Of a DNA stretch of 7,992 nt, positions 1 to 6,581 are shown one piece after another. Each line of letters begins with the position of its first letter. Within the stretch, counting starts at the first letter, position 1. A model generated the notes under the pieces. It was not told the origin of the DNA. It did not search any database and saw only the letters and a list, made by a program, of their open reading frames with translations. Origin of the DNA: Synergistaceae bacterium. GTDB taxonomy: Bacteria; Synergistota; Synergistia; Synergistales; Aminobacteriaceae. Position numbers and translations under genes: made by a program. Where the stretch lies: the NCBI GenBank assembly GCA_017394925.1, contig JAFPWQ010000254.1, positions 1 to 7,992 of the forward strand, given 5' to 3'.

Positions 1-1376
1 TAATCCTGCATGGGAATTATCGCAATGTCCGCAACTGAACTTACTGCAAGACGCGTTACTTCTGACGTGAAGATATATCCGTCCATAACCTCACGGCCTA
101 TGTATGATGCGAAATTCCGAATCTCGTTCTCTGTTGCGTCATTCTCAAACCAGCCTCTCGATGTGTTATTGTCGTGAGTGCCCGTGTATACTACGCTGTC
201 CCGTGTATGATTATGAGGTGCATACGGATTATCTGACGGATTGCCGAACGCAAAATGAAGTATTAACATGCCGGGCAAGTTCATTTCTTTGCGTAACTCT
301 TCGACATCAGGCGTAATGATTCCGAGATTCTCTGCCCAGAATGGCATCTCTGGAAATTCTTTCTTCATGGCCGCAAAAAATTCTTTGTACGGAACATCAA
401 CCCATTCGCCGTTAATCGCTGTCTCTTCGTCCGCAGGTACTGCCCAGTATGCAACCAGTCCCCTGAAGTGATCTATGCGGACACGGTCGAAAAGTCCCAG
501 AAGATTCTTGAGCCTCATGAGCCACCAGTCAAAATTGCGTTCCTTCATTACGTCCCACTTGTAGCACGGATTACCCCATAATTGTCCCGTTGCACTGAAA
601 TAATCAGGCGGAACTCCTGCGACTGTTACGGGATTCAAATCTTCGTCAAGGTCAAAGAGTTCGGGGTTCTGCCACACGTCAGCACAATCACGCGTTACGT
701 AAAGCGGCATGTCTCCGATAAGCTCAATCTTAAGTTCATGAAGATATTCTTTAAGTGCTTTGGCCTGCCTGAAGAATATGTACTGATAAAACTCCTGACG
801 CGATATTTCCTGTGAGTATTCATTCTTGAATCTCTTTAACGCTTCCGGCCTCCTGTGCTTTAAATCATCAGGCCATTCATACCATGCCGCTCCTCCCTGA
901 ACCTGTTTTATTACGCTGAACAGTGCAAAGTCCTCAAGCCATTTTGTATTTTCACAGAACGATTTGAATTCAATTACACTGCCCCTCATGTAACGCTTAT
1001 AGGCCATGTTGAGAATCTCAGTCTTGAATTCTCTTGCTGATTCATAATCTGTGCGTTCAGGGTTCTTCATGAAATTATATTTTGCCGCTGACTTCTCTAA
1101 CTCTTCGGGCGTGATTAATTTCTCATCAAGCAAAATCTCAGGACTGACGAGCAAATAATTTCCTGCAAACGCACTCGTAGGACTGTAAGGTGAATTCCCG
1201 CACCCAGAATCAACCGTCGTTAATGGGAGTACCTGCCACATTGACTGTCCTGCATCATGAAGAAAATCCGCAAACTTGAATGCCTCAGGTCCGAAATCGC
1301 CTATGCCGTATTTCGATGGAAGAGATGTAACCGGCAGCAATATACCTGCACTTCTTTTTCTACCGCTGATTGTCAT
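1..1376 (-). CDS. malQ: 4-alpha-glucanotransferase (amylomaltase, GH77), C-terminus cut by window edge
   Basis: Cytoplasmic enzyme that transfers alpha-1,4-glucan segments between maltodextrins (disproportionation) in maltose/glycogen metabolism. The minus frame is open from ATG at 1376 to the left edge, giving 458 codons. The family is usually about 500 residues, so only the last few dozen are missing. Seen in the sequence: an N-terminal RSAGILLPVTSLPSKYGIGD stretch, a GNSPYSPTSAFAGN substrate-loop motif near residue 60, the nucleophile in RVRIDHFRG (Asp302), the acid/base in FWAENLGIIT (Glu349), and the third carboxylate in YTGTHDNNTSRGW (Asp402). All three catalytic residues of GH77 are therefore present. 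The visible end reads IAIIPMQD, the usual MalQ motif before the last helices. An AGAGGGG Shine-Dalgarno at 1393-1387 lies 10 nt before the ATG. The gene follows the amidohydrolase by 24 bp and is probably cotranscribed with it. The reading frame looks intact and the family call is secure. Confidence 0.96.
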   Translation of the reverse strand, partial: MTISGRKRSAGILLPVTSLPSKYGIGDFGPEAFKFADFLHDAGQSMWQVLPLTTVDSGCGNSPYSPTSAFAGNYLLVSPEILLDEKLITPEELEKSAAKYNFMKNPERTDYESAREFKTEILNMAYKRYMRGSVIEFKSFCENTKWLEDFALFSVIKQVQGGAAWYEWPDDLKHRRPEALKRFKNEYSQEISRQEFYQYIFFRQAKALKEYLHELKIELIGDMPLYVTRDCADVWQNPELFDLDEDLNPVTVAGVPPDYFSATGQLWGNPCYKWDVMKERNFDWWLMRLKNLLGLFDRVRIDHFRGLVAYWAVPADEETAINGEWVDVPYKEFFAAMKKEFPEMPFWAENLGIITPDVEELRKEMNLPGMLILHFAFGNPSDNPYAPHNHTRDSVVYTGTHDNNTSRGWFENDATENEIRNFASYIGREVMDGYIFTSEVTRLAVSSVADIAIIPMQD

Positions 1377-1400
1377 TAATTTCTTTCCCCTCTGAATAAT

Positions 1401-2720
1401 TTATACTGCTCCTGAATCATATACTACTTTTCCGGCCGTGAATGTCATGCTAACATCAATTCCGGCTGTCTCTTCAGGTCTCACTGAAAACGGATCCTGT
1501 TCAAGCACAACTATATCCGCATCATTCCCGACTGCAAGCTCTCCCCTTCGTGAATCTACTCCGCCGTTCCATGATGCTCCCCATGTGTATATGCTTAATG
1601 CTTCGGCGACGCTCAGACCATGAGATAACATTGTGCTTATGTTCTTCATGGGAGGCACAAGAACTTCATCACTTCCGGCTGAAATCACAAGCCCGTTCCT
1701 GAATGCCTCATGAATAAATGCATCATCACGGCCATGTATAGCAATTCCTCCCAGACCCAGATATTTCATTCTATCGGTTATGTTCGCTGTTACATCACGG
1801 ATTATGTGCCTTGAATTTTTTCGTACGCGCTTTATCACATGTTCAAGTGAATTGATGCATGACTTGTTATTGTCGCTGATTATCTGACAGCCCGATAAAT
1901 GAGCCGATGTTATCATTGCTTTCTGGTCTTTCTGGTCAAGCTGTCCATTGATTAAAATCCCTCCGAGCCTGCAGAAAGGCAAGCCGTCTCCTGTTCGTAA
2001 TCCTGTTGAGAGAAATTCATTCATCGAGTTCACTTCAGCAAAGCCGAAATTCATGCGCATTCTGAATGTGAATGATTCATATGCCTCACTGAATAATATA
2101 TCCCAGATTCTTTTTGCCCCGCCGTAAAAGTCTGACCATATTTCTGTGATGCCAAGCGCATTAATCTTAGGGCCGTATGTCTTCACGAGATAAAGTATGT
2201 CATCGCCGCTGAATTCTGGTAAATGCTGCGTGAACTCGTCAAGCTCTACGTTGTCCTGCGGCATGTTGAACTCATTCATGGCCTGAGTATTTAATACCGC
2301 GTGGCTGTTCTTTGAATCAATAACTGCACAGGGCACTTCCGAAATTAAATCATCAATGTCATCACGCGAGATAATTATGTCGTCAGGAAGATTATTTGCA
2401 ATATACCAGCCGCGTAATGGCTTTTGATTCGCATGTGAGTATGTGCTTAATGAATCTCCGAATTCTTTTAGTGAATGTACACTGCTTAGATTCAATCTCT
2501 CTTGATTCTCTGCCCATGATAAGAAATCAAGCCCGGTATCACAGAATCCAGGAAGAACTGTGCGGCCCCTGAGATCTATAATTTTCCCGTCAAGATTTCC
2601 TGCTGTATCACCTATTGAAGCTATACGGCCGTATTCAAGCGTTATGCTGGATGCTATGCCTGAAGCTGTATGAATGCGTCCGTTGATGAGTGAAAGTTTT
2701 TCGCTGTGGGTCTGCTCCAA
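1401..2720 (-). CDS. Amidohydrolase-fold protein (YtcJ/Amidohydro_3-like) with substituted metal ligands
   Basis: A 439-residue protein of the metal-dependent amidohydrolase superfamily, closest in pattern to the YtcJ-like group. The N-terminal beta-sandwich strand reads SLINGRIHTASG and is followed by RTVLPGFCDTGLDF. The C-terminus is canonical: LSVAEALSIYTWGASW, then RRGELAVGNDADIVVLEQDP and TAGKVVYD. Active members have GF-D-x-H-x-H after strand 1. Here this reads D-T-G-L-D (residues 61-65), so both histidines are gone. The expected later histidines also appear replaced, in GCQIISD (Asp about 283) and RHIIRD (Asp about 309). Only the Asp of GSD (about 351) remains. It is also shorter than typical YtcJ proteins (about 530). 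The frame could extend to ATG 2783, but that extension runs through a terminator hairpin. I chose TTG at 2720 because GGGGG lies 7 nt upstream and the family N-terminus begins shortly after. It is probably not a normal hydrolase; any substrate or binding role is unknown. Confidence 0.85.
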   Translation of the reverse strand: MEQTHSEKLSLINGRIHTASGIASSITLEYGRIASIGDTAGNLDGKIIDLRGRTVLPGFCDTGLDFLSWAENQERLNLSSVHSLKEFGDSLSTYSHANQKPLRGWYIANNLPDDIIISRDDIDDLISEVPCAVIDSKNSHAVLNTQAMNEFNMPQDNVELDEFTQHLPEFSGDDILYLVKTYGPKINALGITEIWSDFYGGAKRIWDILFSEAYESFTFRMRMNFGFAEVNSMNEFLSTGLRTGDGLPFCRLGGILINGQLDQKDQKAMITSAHLSGCQIISDNNKSCINSLEHVIKRVRKNSRHIIRDVTANITDRMKYLGLGGIAIHGRDDAFIHEAFRNGLVISAGSDEVLVPPMKNISTMLSHGLSVAEALSIYTWGASWNGGVDSRRGELAVGNDADIVVLEQDPFSVRPEETAGIDVSMTFTAGKVVYDSGAV

Positions 2721-2740
2721 TAAAAAGCCCCCTTCTATTA

Positions 2741-2773
2741 AAAATACAGCCCGCCCGTTTAAAAGGCAGGCCG
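2741..2773 (-). terminator. Intrinsic terminator after the 87-aa gene
   Basis: Read on the minus strand, GCCTGCC (2771-2765) pairs with GGCGGGC (2755-2749) in a 7-bp GC-rich stem with one G-U pair. The loop is 9 nt, and the stem is followed by TGTATTTTT. It begins 13 nt after the TAG of the small upstream gene and ends about 20 nt before the TTG start of the amidohydrolase. It would either separate the two genes or act as a partial attenuator. Fold and position are seen; termination itself is inferred. Confidence 0.7.
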
Positions 2774-2786
2774 TGAAAATCATATG

Positions 2787-3050
2787 CTAATACAATCCTG
2801 TGTGTTTCGTTCCGATTCCGAAAATTGCAAGCGAACTTTCCATAAGCTCATTCTGCTGGTGAACGAGCCACGCACCCACTGCCATCTGAACTTTTGCCTG
2901 GCTCATGTCCATTGATGCTTCTGCTATGCTCATAGGATCTGCTCCGCTCTCCATGACTTTTGCGCTTGCTGAATTGGCGGTGTTCATGGAATTCTGCATC
3001 ATTGCGAGACCGTTCTGACCGAGCGTGTCAAAGCTCTTCAGGTTAATCAT
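2787..3050 (-). CDS. Small helical protein of unknown function, 87 aa
   Basis: I do not recognise this protein. It has 87 residues from ATG 3050 to TAG at 2787. It is rich in Met, Ala, Ser and Gln, has no cysteine, signal peptide or membrane span, and appears almost wholly helical. The middle reads GADPMSIAEASMDMSQAKVQ and leads into AVGAWLVHQQNELMESSLAI, a heptad-like amphipathic helix. That pattern loosely recalls the terminal helices of small flagellar axial proteins such as FliE, or small putative motility proteins, but this is a resemblance only. The frame can extend to GTG 3059, but that codon is only 2 nt from the AAAGGAGAT ribosome-binding site. The ATG at 3050 has the more normal spacing of about 10 nt. 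A promoter lies upstream and a terminator directly downstream, so it may be a monocistronic unit. The good ribosome site, promoter and terminator support a real gene. Confidence 0.75.
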   Translation of the reverse strand: MINLKSFDTLGQNGLAMMQNSMNTANSASAKVMESGADPMSIAEASMDMSQAKVQMAVGAWLVHQQNELMESSLAIFGIGTKHTGLY

Positions 3051-3083
3051 GAAAATCACATCTCCTTTCGTGAATTGATTTAT

Positions 3084-3111
3084 ATTTTACCAGCAAGCAT
3101 TTAACTTTACA
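3084..3111 (-). promoter_or_regulatory. Candidate extended -10 promoter for the 87-aa gene
   Basis: The minus strand reads TGTAAA (3111-3106), a 16-nt spacer, then TAAAAT (3089-3084) preceded by TG at 3092-3091, an extended -10 arrangement. Transcription would start near 3077 and give a short leader to the ribosome site. The -35 half lies exactly opposite the -35 of the plus-strand promoter at 3106-3134, so the two promoters may exclude each other. This is a pattern match only. Confidence 0.45.
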
Positions 3112-3134
3112 TTTGTATTTTCGTGCTTTAGAAT
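3106..3134 (+). promoter_or_regulatory. Sigma-70-type promoter for the M15 peptidase/hydE operon
   Basis: TTTACA (3106-3111), a 17-nt spacer, and TAGAAT (3129-3134): each hexamer differs by one base from the TTGACA/TATAAT consensus, with optimal spacing. Transcription would begin near 3141, at the edge of the ribosome-binding site of the peptidase gene. No other strong promoter was seen before hydE, so this is the likely promoter for all three genes. Confidence 0.65.
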
Positions 3135-3168
3135 TCCCGAATCAAAAAGGAGGTTTCAATTTATATTC

Positions 3169-3858
3169 ATGAAACATATTCTCTTATTCACGCTCGCGCT
3201 TTTAATTCTCACTCTTTCGTCTTCAATTTCATTCGCTGATGTCAAAGATGGATTCTACATGAAGAAGATTGACGACGAAATTTTTTCACGCATCAAAGGC
3301 AAGTCATTCAAGGATAACTGCACACTTCCGCGTGAAGATTTACGTTACATTCATGTTCTTCACAAGGATTTGGACGGCAATACTCACGAAGGCGAAATGA
3401 TATGCAATGTCTATATCGCATATGACGTTCTCGATATTCTCATGAAACTTTATGAGGCAAATTACCCGATTGAGAAAATCAGACTCGTTGATGAATATGA
3501 TGCAGATGATGAAACTTCAATGCGGGATAATAATTCGTCATCATTCAATTTCAGATTCATATCGCACACAACAAAAATCTCAAAGCATGGTCTTGGTCTC
3601 GCGGTTGATATAAACACGCTCTACAATCCGTACACTAAGACGGTAAACGGCAAGCGTATTCTTGAGCCGGCAACAGCTGGTGCATATGTTGACCGTACAA
3701 AAGATTTCCCGTATAAGATTGACGAGAACGATCTGTGCTATAAGCTCTTCATTGAGCATGGCTTTGAATGGGGCGGAAGCTGGAAGAGTGCAAAAGACTA
3801 TCAGCACTTTGAAGTTCCCGATAAAGTTGTGAGTGTGCTTTATCCTGATAACAAATAG
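3169..3858 (+). CDS. Secreted M15-family zinc peptidase (peptidoglycan D,D-carboxypeptidase or L-Ala-D-Glu endopeptidase type)
   Basis: A 229-residue exported enzyme expected to cut the peptide part of peptidoglycan outside the cytoplasm. A signal peptide is clear: positively charged start (MKH), a hydrophobic core at residues 4-20, and a probable cut after SFA (residue 23). The mature part carries the M15 zinc site: SKHGLGLAVDI gives His140 and Asp147 (H-x6-D), and DYQHFEV gives the catalytic Asp210 and third ligand His213. EHGFEWGGSW just before it is also typical of the VanY/phage-endolysin M15 group. Which bond it cuts (D-Ala-D-Ala or L-Ala-D-Glu) cannot be told from the sequence. AAAAAGGAGG ends 15 nt before the ATG, a rather long spacing, but no better in-frame start was seen. 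The stop codon overlaps the ribosome site of the next gene, linking it to the hydrogenase-related genes. That functional pairing is unexpected. Confidence 0.9.
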   Translation: MKHILLFTLALLILTLSSSISFADVKDGFYMKKIDDEIFSRIKGKSFKDNCTLPREDLRYIHVLHKDLDGNTHEGEMICNVYIAYDVLDILMKLYEANYPIEKIRLVDEYDADDETSMRDNNSSSFNFRFISHTTKISKHGLGLAVDINTLYNPYTKTVNGKRILEPATAGAYVDRTKDFPYKIDENDLCYKLFIEHGFEWGGSWKSAKDYQHFEVPDKVVSVLYPDNK

Positions 3859-3862
3859 GAGG
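3856..3862 (+). promoter_or_regulatory. Ribosome-binding site overlapping the upstream stop codon
   Basis: TAGGAGG combines the TAG stop of the M15 peptidase with the AGGAGG site for the TM1266-type gene. Ribosomes finishing the first gene stop on the site that loads the second, so translational coupling is likely. The spacing decides the downstream start: ATG 3865 is only 2 nt away, while ATG 3874 is 11 nt away. Confidence 0.7.
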
Positions 3863-3873
3863 CAATGTGTAAA

Positions 3874-4116
3874 ATGGAAACAAGAGTTGCAGTGATGAGC
3901 ATCATAGTAGAGAATGTAAGCTCAGTTGAAACGCTCAATAACATTCTTCACGAGTACAGAGAATACATCATCGGCAGAATGGGATTGCCCTACAGGCCAA
4001 AGCATATTAACATCATCAGCATAGCCCTTGATGCACCGCAGGATATAATTTCGGCGTTATCCGGGCGCATCGGCAATCTTGAAGGTGTGAACGTCAAGAC
4101 AGCATTCTCAAAGTAA
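3874..4116 (+). CDS. TM1266-type iron-only hydrogenase system putative regulator
   Basis: An 80-residue cytoplasmic protein with an ACT-like/ferredoxin-like alpha-beta fold, from a family commonly found in [FeFe]-hydrogenase gene clusters and named after Thermotoga TM1266. The sequence carries the family signatures: METRVAVMSIIVEN as the first strand, LNNILHEYREYIIGRMGLPY as the helix and loop, INIISIALDAP as the middle strand, and DIISALSGRIGNLEGVNVKT at the end. Length and ends match the family when translation starts at ATG 3874. An upstream in-frame ATG at 3865 sits too close to the AGGAGG site. The regulator label is by family convention. No DNA-binding motif is visible and the molecular role is not established. 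hydE follows after 13 bp, which supports the hydrogenase link. Confidence 0.9.
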   Translation: METRVAVMSIIVENVSSVETLNNILHEYREYIIGRMGLPYRPKHINIISIALDAPQDIISALSGRIGNLEGVNVKTAFSK

Positions 4117-4129
4117 AAAAGTAAAATTG

Positions 4130-5218
4130 ATGAATCGAATCCTCTCCTTAGTGAATAAACTTGCGGATAAACATTCGCTTGAACTCTCAGAGTATGAAGA
4201 GCTGATTGAATTCCGCAATGACGAATCTGCAAAGCTCCTGCGTACTCTCGCTGTAAATATCAGGCACAAGATATACGGCCATGATATTTATATACGCGGC
4301 TTAATCGAAATCACGAACATCTGCAAGAATGATTGCCTGTACTGCGGAATTCGCAAGAGCAACACGAACTGTGAACGTTACCGGCTTTCACCAGATGAAA
4401 TTATTGCGTGTTCGGATGAAGGTTATGAACTTGGATTCAGAACGTTCGTTCTGCAGGGAGGAGAGGATTCATTTTTTGATGATAATATTCTGGGCGGAAT
4501 CGTCCGGGAGATTAAAGCGCGGCATTCGGACTGTGCAATTACTCTCTCAATGGGTGAAAGGAGTTACGAGAGCTACAAATATCTTCGTGATTGCGGAGCC
4601 GACAGATATTTACTCAGGCATGAGACAGCAGACAGAGATCACTATATGAAACTTCACCCTCAATCGATGTCATACGATAACCGCATGAAGTGTTTGCGTG
4701 AACTTCGCGGACTGGGCTATCAGGTTGGATGCGGTTTTATGGTTGGGTCGCCATTTCAGACAGTGAAGACTCTTGCGCGTGATTTGAAGTTCATTGAGGA
4801 ATTCAAACCTGAGATGTGCGGAATCGGTCCTTTCATTGCGCATAAAGATACGCCGTTCCGTGATTATCCTTCGGGAACACTTGAGCTTACGTGTTATCTG
4901 CTCTCGATAATACGGTTGATTCATCCGCCTGTGCTGCTGCCATCGACAACTGCACTCGGAACGATAAATCCTCTTGGGCGTGAGAAGGGCATTATGTCAG
5001 GAGCCAATGTTGTCATGCCGAACTTATCGCCTGTAAGTGTCAGGAAGAAATACGAGCTTTATGACAATAAGATATGCACAGGAGAAGAGAGCGCACAATG
5101 CCGTGAATGTCTGACTCAAAGAATGAAATCAATCGGCTATAATGTAGTAATTTCAAGAGGGGACATTTATACCTTCACCCATGAAGCAAGCTCAGAAAGT
5201 GCTTCAGTAACTTTATAG
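4130..5218 (+). CDS. hydE: [FeFe]-hydrogenase H-cluster maturase HydE (radical SAM)
   Basis: Radical S-adenosylmethionine enzyme that, with HydF and HydG, builds the two-iron part of the [FeFe]-hydrogenase active site. It is cytoplasmic, with 362 residues from ATG 4130. The radical SAM cluster motif ITNICKNDCLYC supplies Cys65, Cys69 and Cys72. Other family blocks are visible in order: RTFVLQGGED, GADRYLLRHETAD, GYQVGCGFMVG, CGIGPFIAHKDTPF, LPSTTALGTINPLGRE and GANVVMPNLSP. A C-x7-C-x2-C set (Cys316, Cys324, Cys327) matches the accessory cluster site known in Thermotoga HydE. An in-frame TTG at 4127 is possible, but neither start has a clear Shine-Dalgarno, so translation may depend on the upstream gene. 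The last 13 or so residues extend beyond the usual family end and are encoded antisense to the converging nuclease-like gene. hydF and hydG do not follow it. Confidence 0.96.
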   Translation: MNRILSLVNKLADKHSLELSEYEELIEFRNDESAKLLRTLAVNIRHKIYGHDIYIRGLIEITNICKNDCLYCGIRKSNTNCERYRLSPDEIIACSDEGYELGFRTFVLQGGEDSFFDDNILGGIVREIKARHSDCAITLSMGERSYESYKYLRDCGADRYLLRHETADRDHYMKLHPQSMSYDNRMKCLRELRGLGYQVGCGFMVGSPFQTVKTLARDLKFIEEFKPEMCGIGPFIAHKDTPFRDYPSGTLELTCYLLSIIRLIHPPVLLPSTTALGTINPLGREKGIMSGANVVMPNLSPVSVRKKYELYDNKICTGEESAQCRECLTQRMKSIGYNVVISRGDIYTFTHEASSESASVTL

Positions 5219-6456
5219 ACGAACTCCCTGCGTTTATCGTCATCATATAAATCATAATAAGCCTTATTGTAATTTTTGAAGTCTGGCTCTTCAGTATCTT
5301 TGTTTTTTCCGAAACCAGGAACATGTAGAAGACCAATCCACCATAACGTTGGCAACATACTTTCAAGTTTCTCTGAACAGATTAAACTGCTCATTCTTTT
5401 TCTCAAATCATCATTGATTTCTATGCCCTCGAAGCCTTGTTCTGTTTTCTTAGAAACAGTGAAACCTACATAACACGTCCCGTCATCATTATCGCAATTT
5501 AACTCAAAACGTAAGGCTAAAACATATGTCTTATCCAAAAAAATTATCTCGCCTGTTTTATAAGCCAGCGAAGGATATTTTCCAGAATAAACGCAATCAA
5601 TTTTTTCGTATTCTTTCTCAAATTTGCTGTCTATTTCTGTAAACAGTTTTTTCACAAGTTCATTTCTTACTTCCTGCAAGCCTTTACTTATAGCAACGGC
5701 TGCTTTCATCTTGTCGCTGCTGTCAATAAGTTTGCAAAGTTCCACCTGTAAGCCCTCCTCATTCTGTCTGGTTAATTTTCTTATTGCCGAAAGATACTGT
5801 CTGATTACTTCGATTACATTAATGCGATTACTGCCTGTAACCCTTATTATATTTTCAAGCCAAAGAGTGATTTCCTCTTTCCATGAAACAGCGTGTACGA
5901 ATCCTTTGCAGTCTTCACGATCTTTTGTGCTTTCAGGTTCTCCGCCGCTGAGTGTAAGGAAAAATAACCCCCATTCACGTTTGCTGTTAAGATTTTTCTC
6001 CTTTCCGATAAAAAAATAATCATAGCACTGATTATTTCCTTCTTTTGCATAAATCTTAATTTCAATGGGGATATACCGATACGGAGTTTCTATCACTATA
6101 TCAATATGTTTTTCTCTTCCGTCCGAAGTGTATTCTTTCTTCTGGCAATATACCTTTGCGTTTCTGAGTTCGTCATCATCCGTACGGAAGCCTAGTACGT
6201 CTTCAAAGAATCGTTTGAGATACACTGTACCCATACCATGCCTACCGTCCTGTTTCAGAAGCTCCCAAAGGAAAAACGACATTCTAACTTCGTGATGATT
6301 GATACGGACAATCTCGAACACGTTAAAACCGCAGGCATTCTCTCGGGATTTTCTTTCACATTCCTTCATGATACTTTCGACACTTGCAAGCAAATTATAT
6401 TGTATAGAAACAACCAGCATGCTTTTTACTTCTTCAATTAAGCTATCTTCTATCAT
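5167..6456 (-). CDS. PD-(D/E)XK nuclease-superfamily protein (PDDEXK_4-like)
   Basis: A 429-residue soluble protein resembling the PD-(D/E)XK group often seen as stand-alone accessory or defence-associated genes. Near the N-terminus, NVFEIVRINHHEVRMSFFLW and GRHGMGTVYLKRFFEDVLG match the family entry block (roughly residues 45-90). The nuclease core follows: HIDIVIE gives the Asp near residue 119, PIEIKIYA gives the E-x-K near 132-134, and NQCYDYF gives the supporting Gln and Tyr. The C-terminal half (about 180-429) is not recognised; it is charged and includes a probable coiled-coil stretch. An in-frame TTG exists at 6462, but ATG 6456 has the better distance (10 nt) from CAGGAG. The gene runs against both neighbours, has its own strong promoter, and ends inside hydE with a 52-bp overlap. 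Nuclease activity and target (DNA or RNA, host or invader) are inference. Confidence 0.8.
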   Translation of the reverse strand: MIEDSLIEEVKSMLVVSIQYNLLASVESIMKECERKSRENACGFNVFEIVRINHHEVRMSFFLWELLKQDGRHGMGTVYLKRFFEDVLGFRTDDDELRNAKVYCQKKEYTSDGREKHIDIVIETPYRYIPIEIKIYAKEGNNQCYDYFFIGKEKNLNSKREWGLFFLTLSGGEPESTKDREDCKGFVHAVSWKEEITLWLENIIRVTGSNRINVIEVIRQYLSAIRKLTRQNEEGLQVELCKLIDSSDKMKAAVAISKGLQEVRNELVKKLFTEIDSKFEKEYEKIDCVYSGKYPSLAYKTGEIIFLDKTYVLALRFELNCDNDDGTCYVGFTVSKKTEQGFEGIEINDDLRKRMSSLICSEKLESMLPTLWWIGLLHVPGFGKNKDTEEPDFKNYNKAYYDLYDDDKRREFVYKVTEALSELASWVKV

Positions 6457-6499
6457 ATACAAAAGACTCCTGCGAGAAAAAAGTTTTTAACGAGTGTAT

Positions 6500-6527
6500 A
6501 TTATAAAAAATAATATAGGGTTTACAA
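6500..6527 (-). promoter_or_regulatory. Sigma-70-type promoter for the nuclease-like gene
   Basis: The minus strand reads TTGTAA (6527-6522), a 16-nt AT-rich spacer, then a perfect TATAAT (6505-6500). Transcription would start near 6493 and leave a leader of about 37 nt to ATG 6456. It is one of the best promoter matches in the window, suggesting the gene is expressed independently of its neighbours. Confidence 0.65.
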
Positions 6528-6581
6528 CACATATAAAAAGTGCCGGTGATTTTGTTTTTCATGAACACTTCACATTATTTT

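Noticed and set aside
104..815. Short plus-strand frames opposite malQ
   Set aside because: They lie antisense to a strongly conserved malQ frame with all catalytic motifs, and they show no recognisable protein pattern or ribosome site.
2721..2783. N-terminal extension of the amidohydrolase to ATG 2783
   Set aside because: The added 21 codons overlap a terminator-like hairpin, lack a spaced ribosome site and precede the usual family start; TTG 2720 fits better.
3051..3059. GTG start at 3059 for the small helical protein
   Set aside because: It is only 2 nt from the AAAGGAGAT site; ATG 3050 has normal spacing.
4329..4649. 106-codon plus-strand frame inside hydE
   Set aside because: It is an out-of-frame shadow of the HydE radical SAM core, without motifs of its own.
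5440..5457. CTGTTT...AAACAG hairpin as a terminator for hydE
   Set aside because: Only a 6-bp AT-rich stem, no T-run after it on either strand, and over 200 bp beyond the hydE stop.
5624..6019. 131-codon plus-strand frame opposite the nuclease-like gene
   Set aside because: It is Ser/Leu/Phe-rich low-complexity translation typical of the antisense of a charged protein, with no ribosome site.
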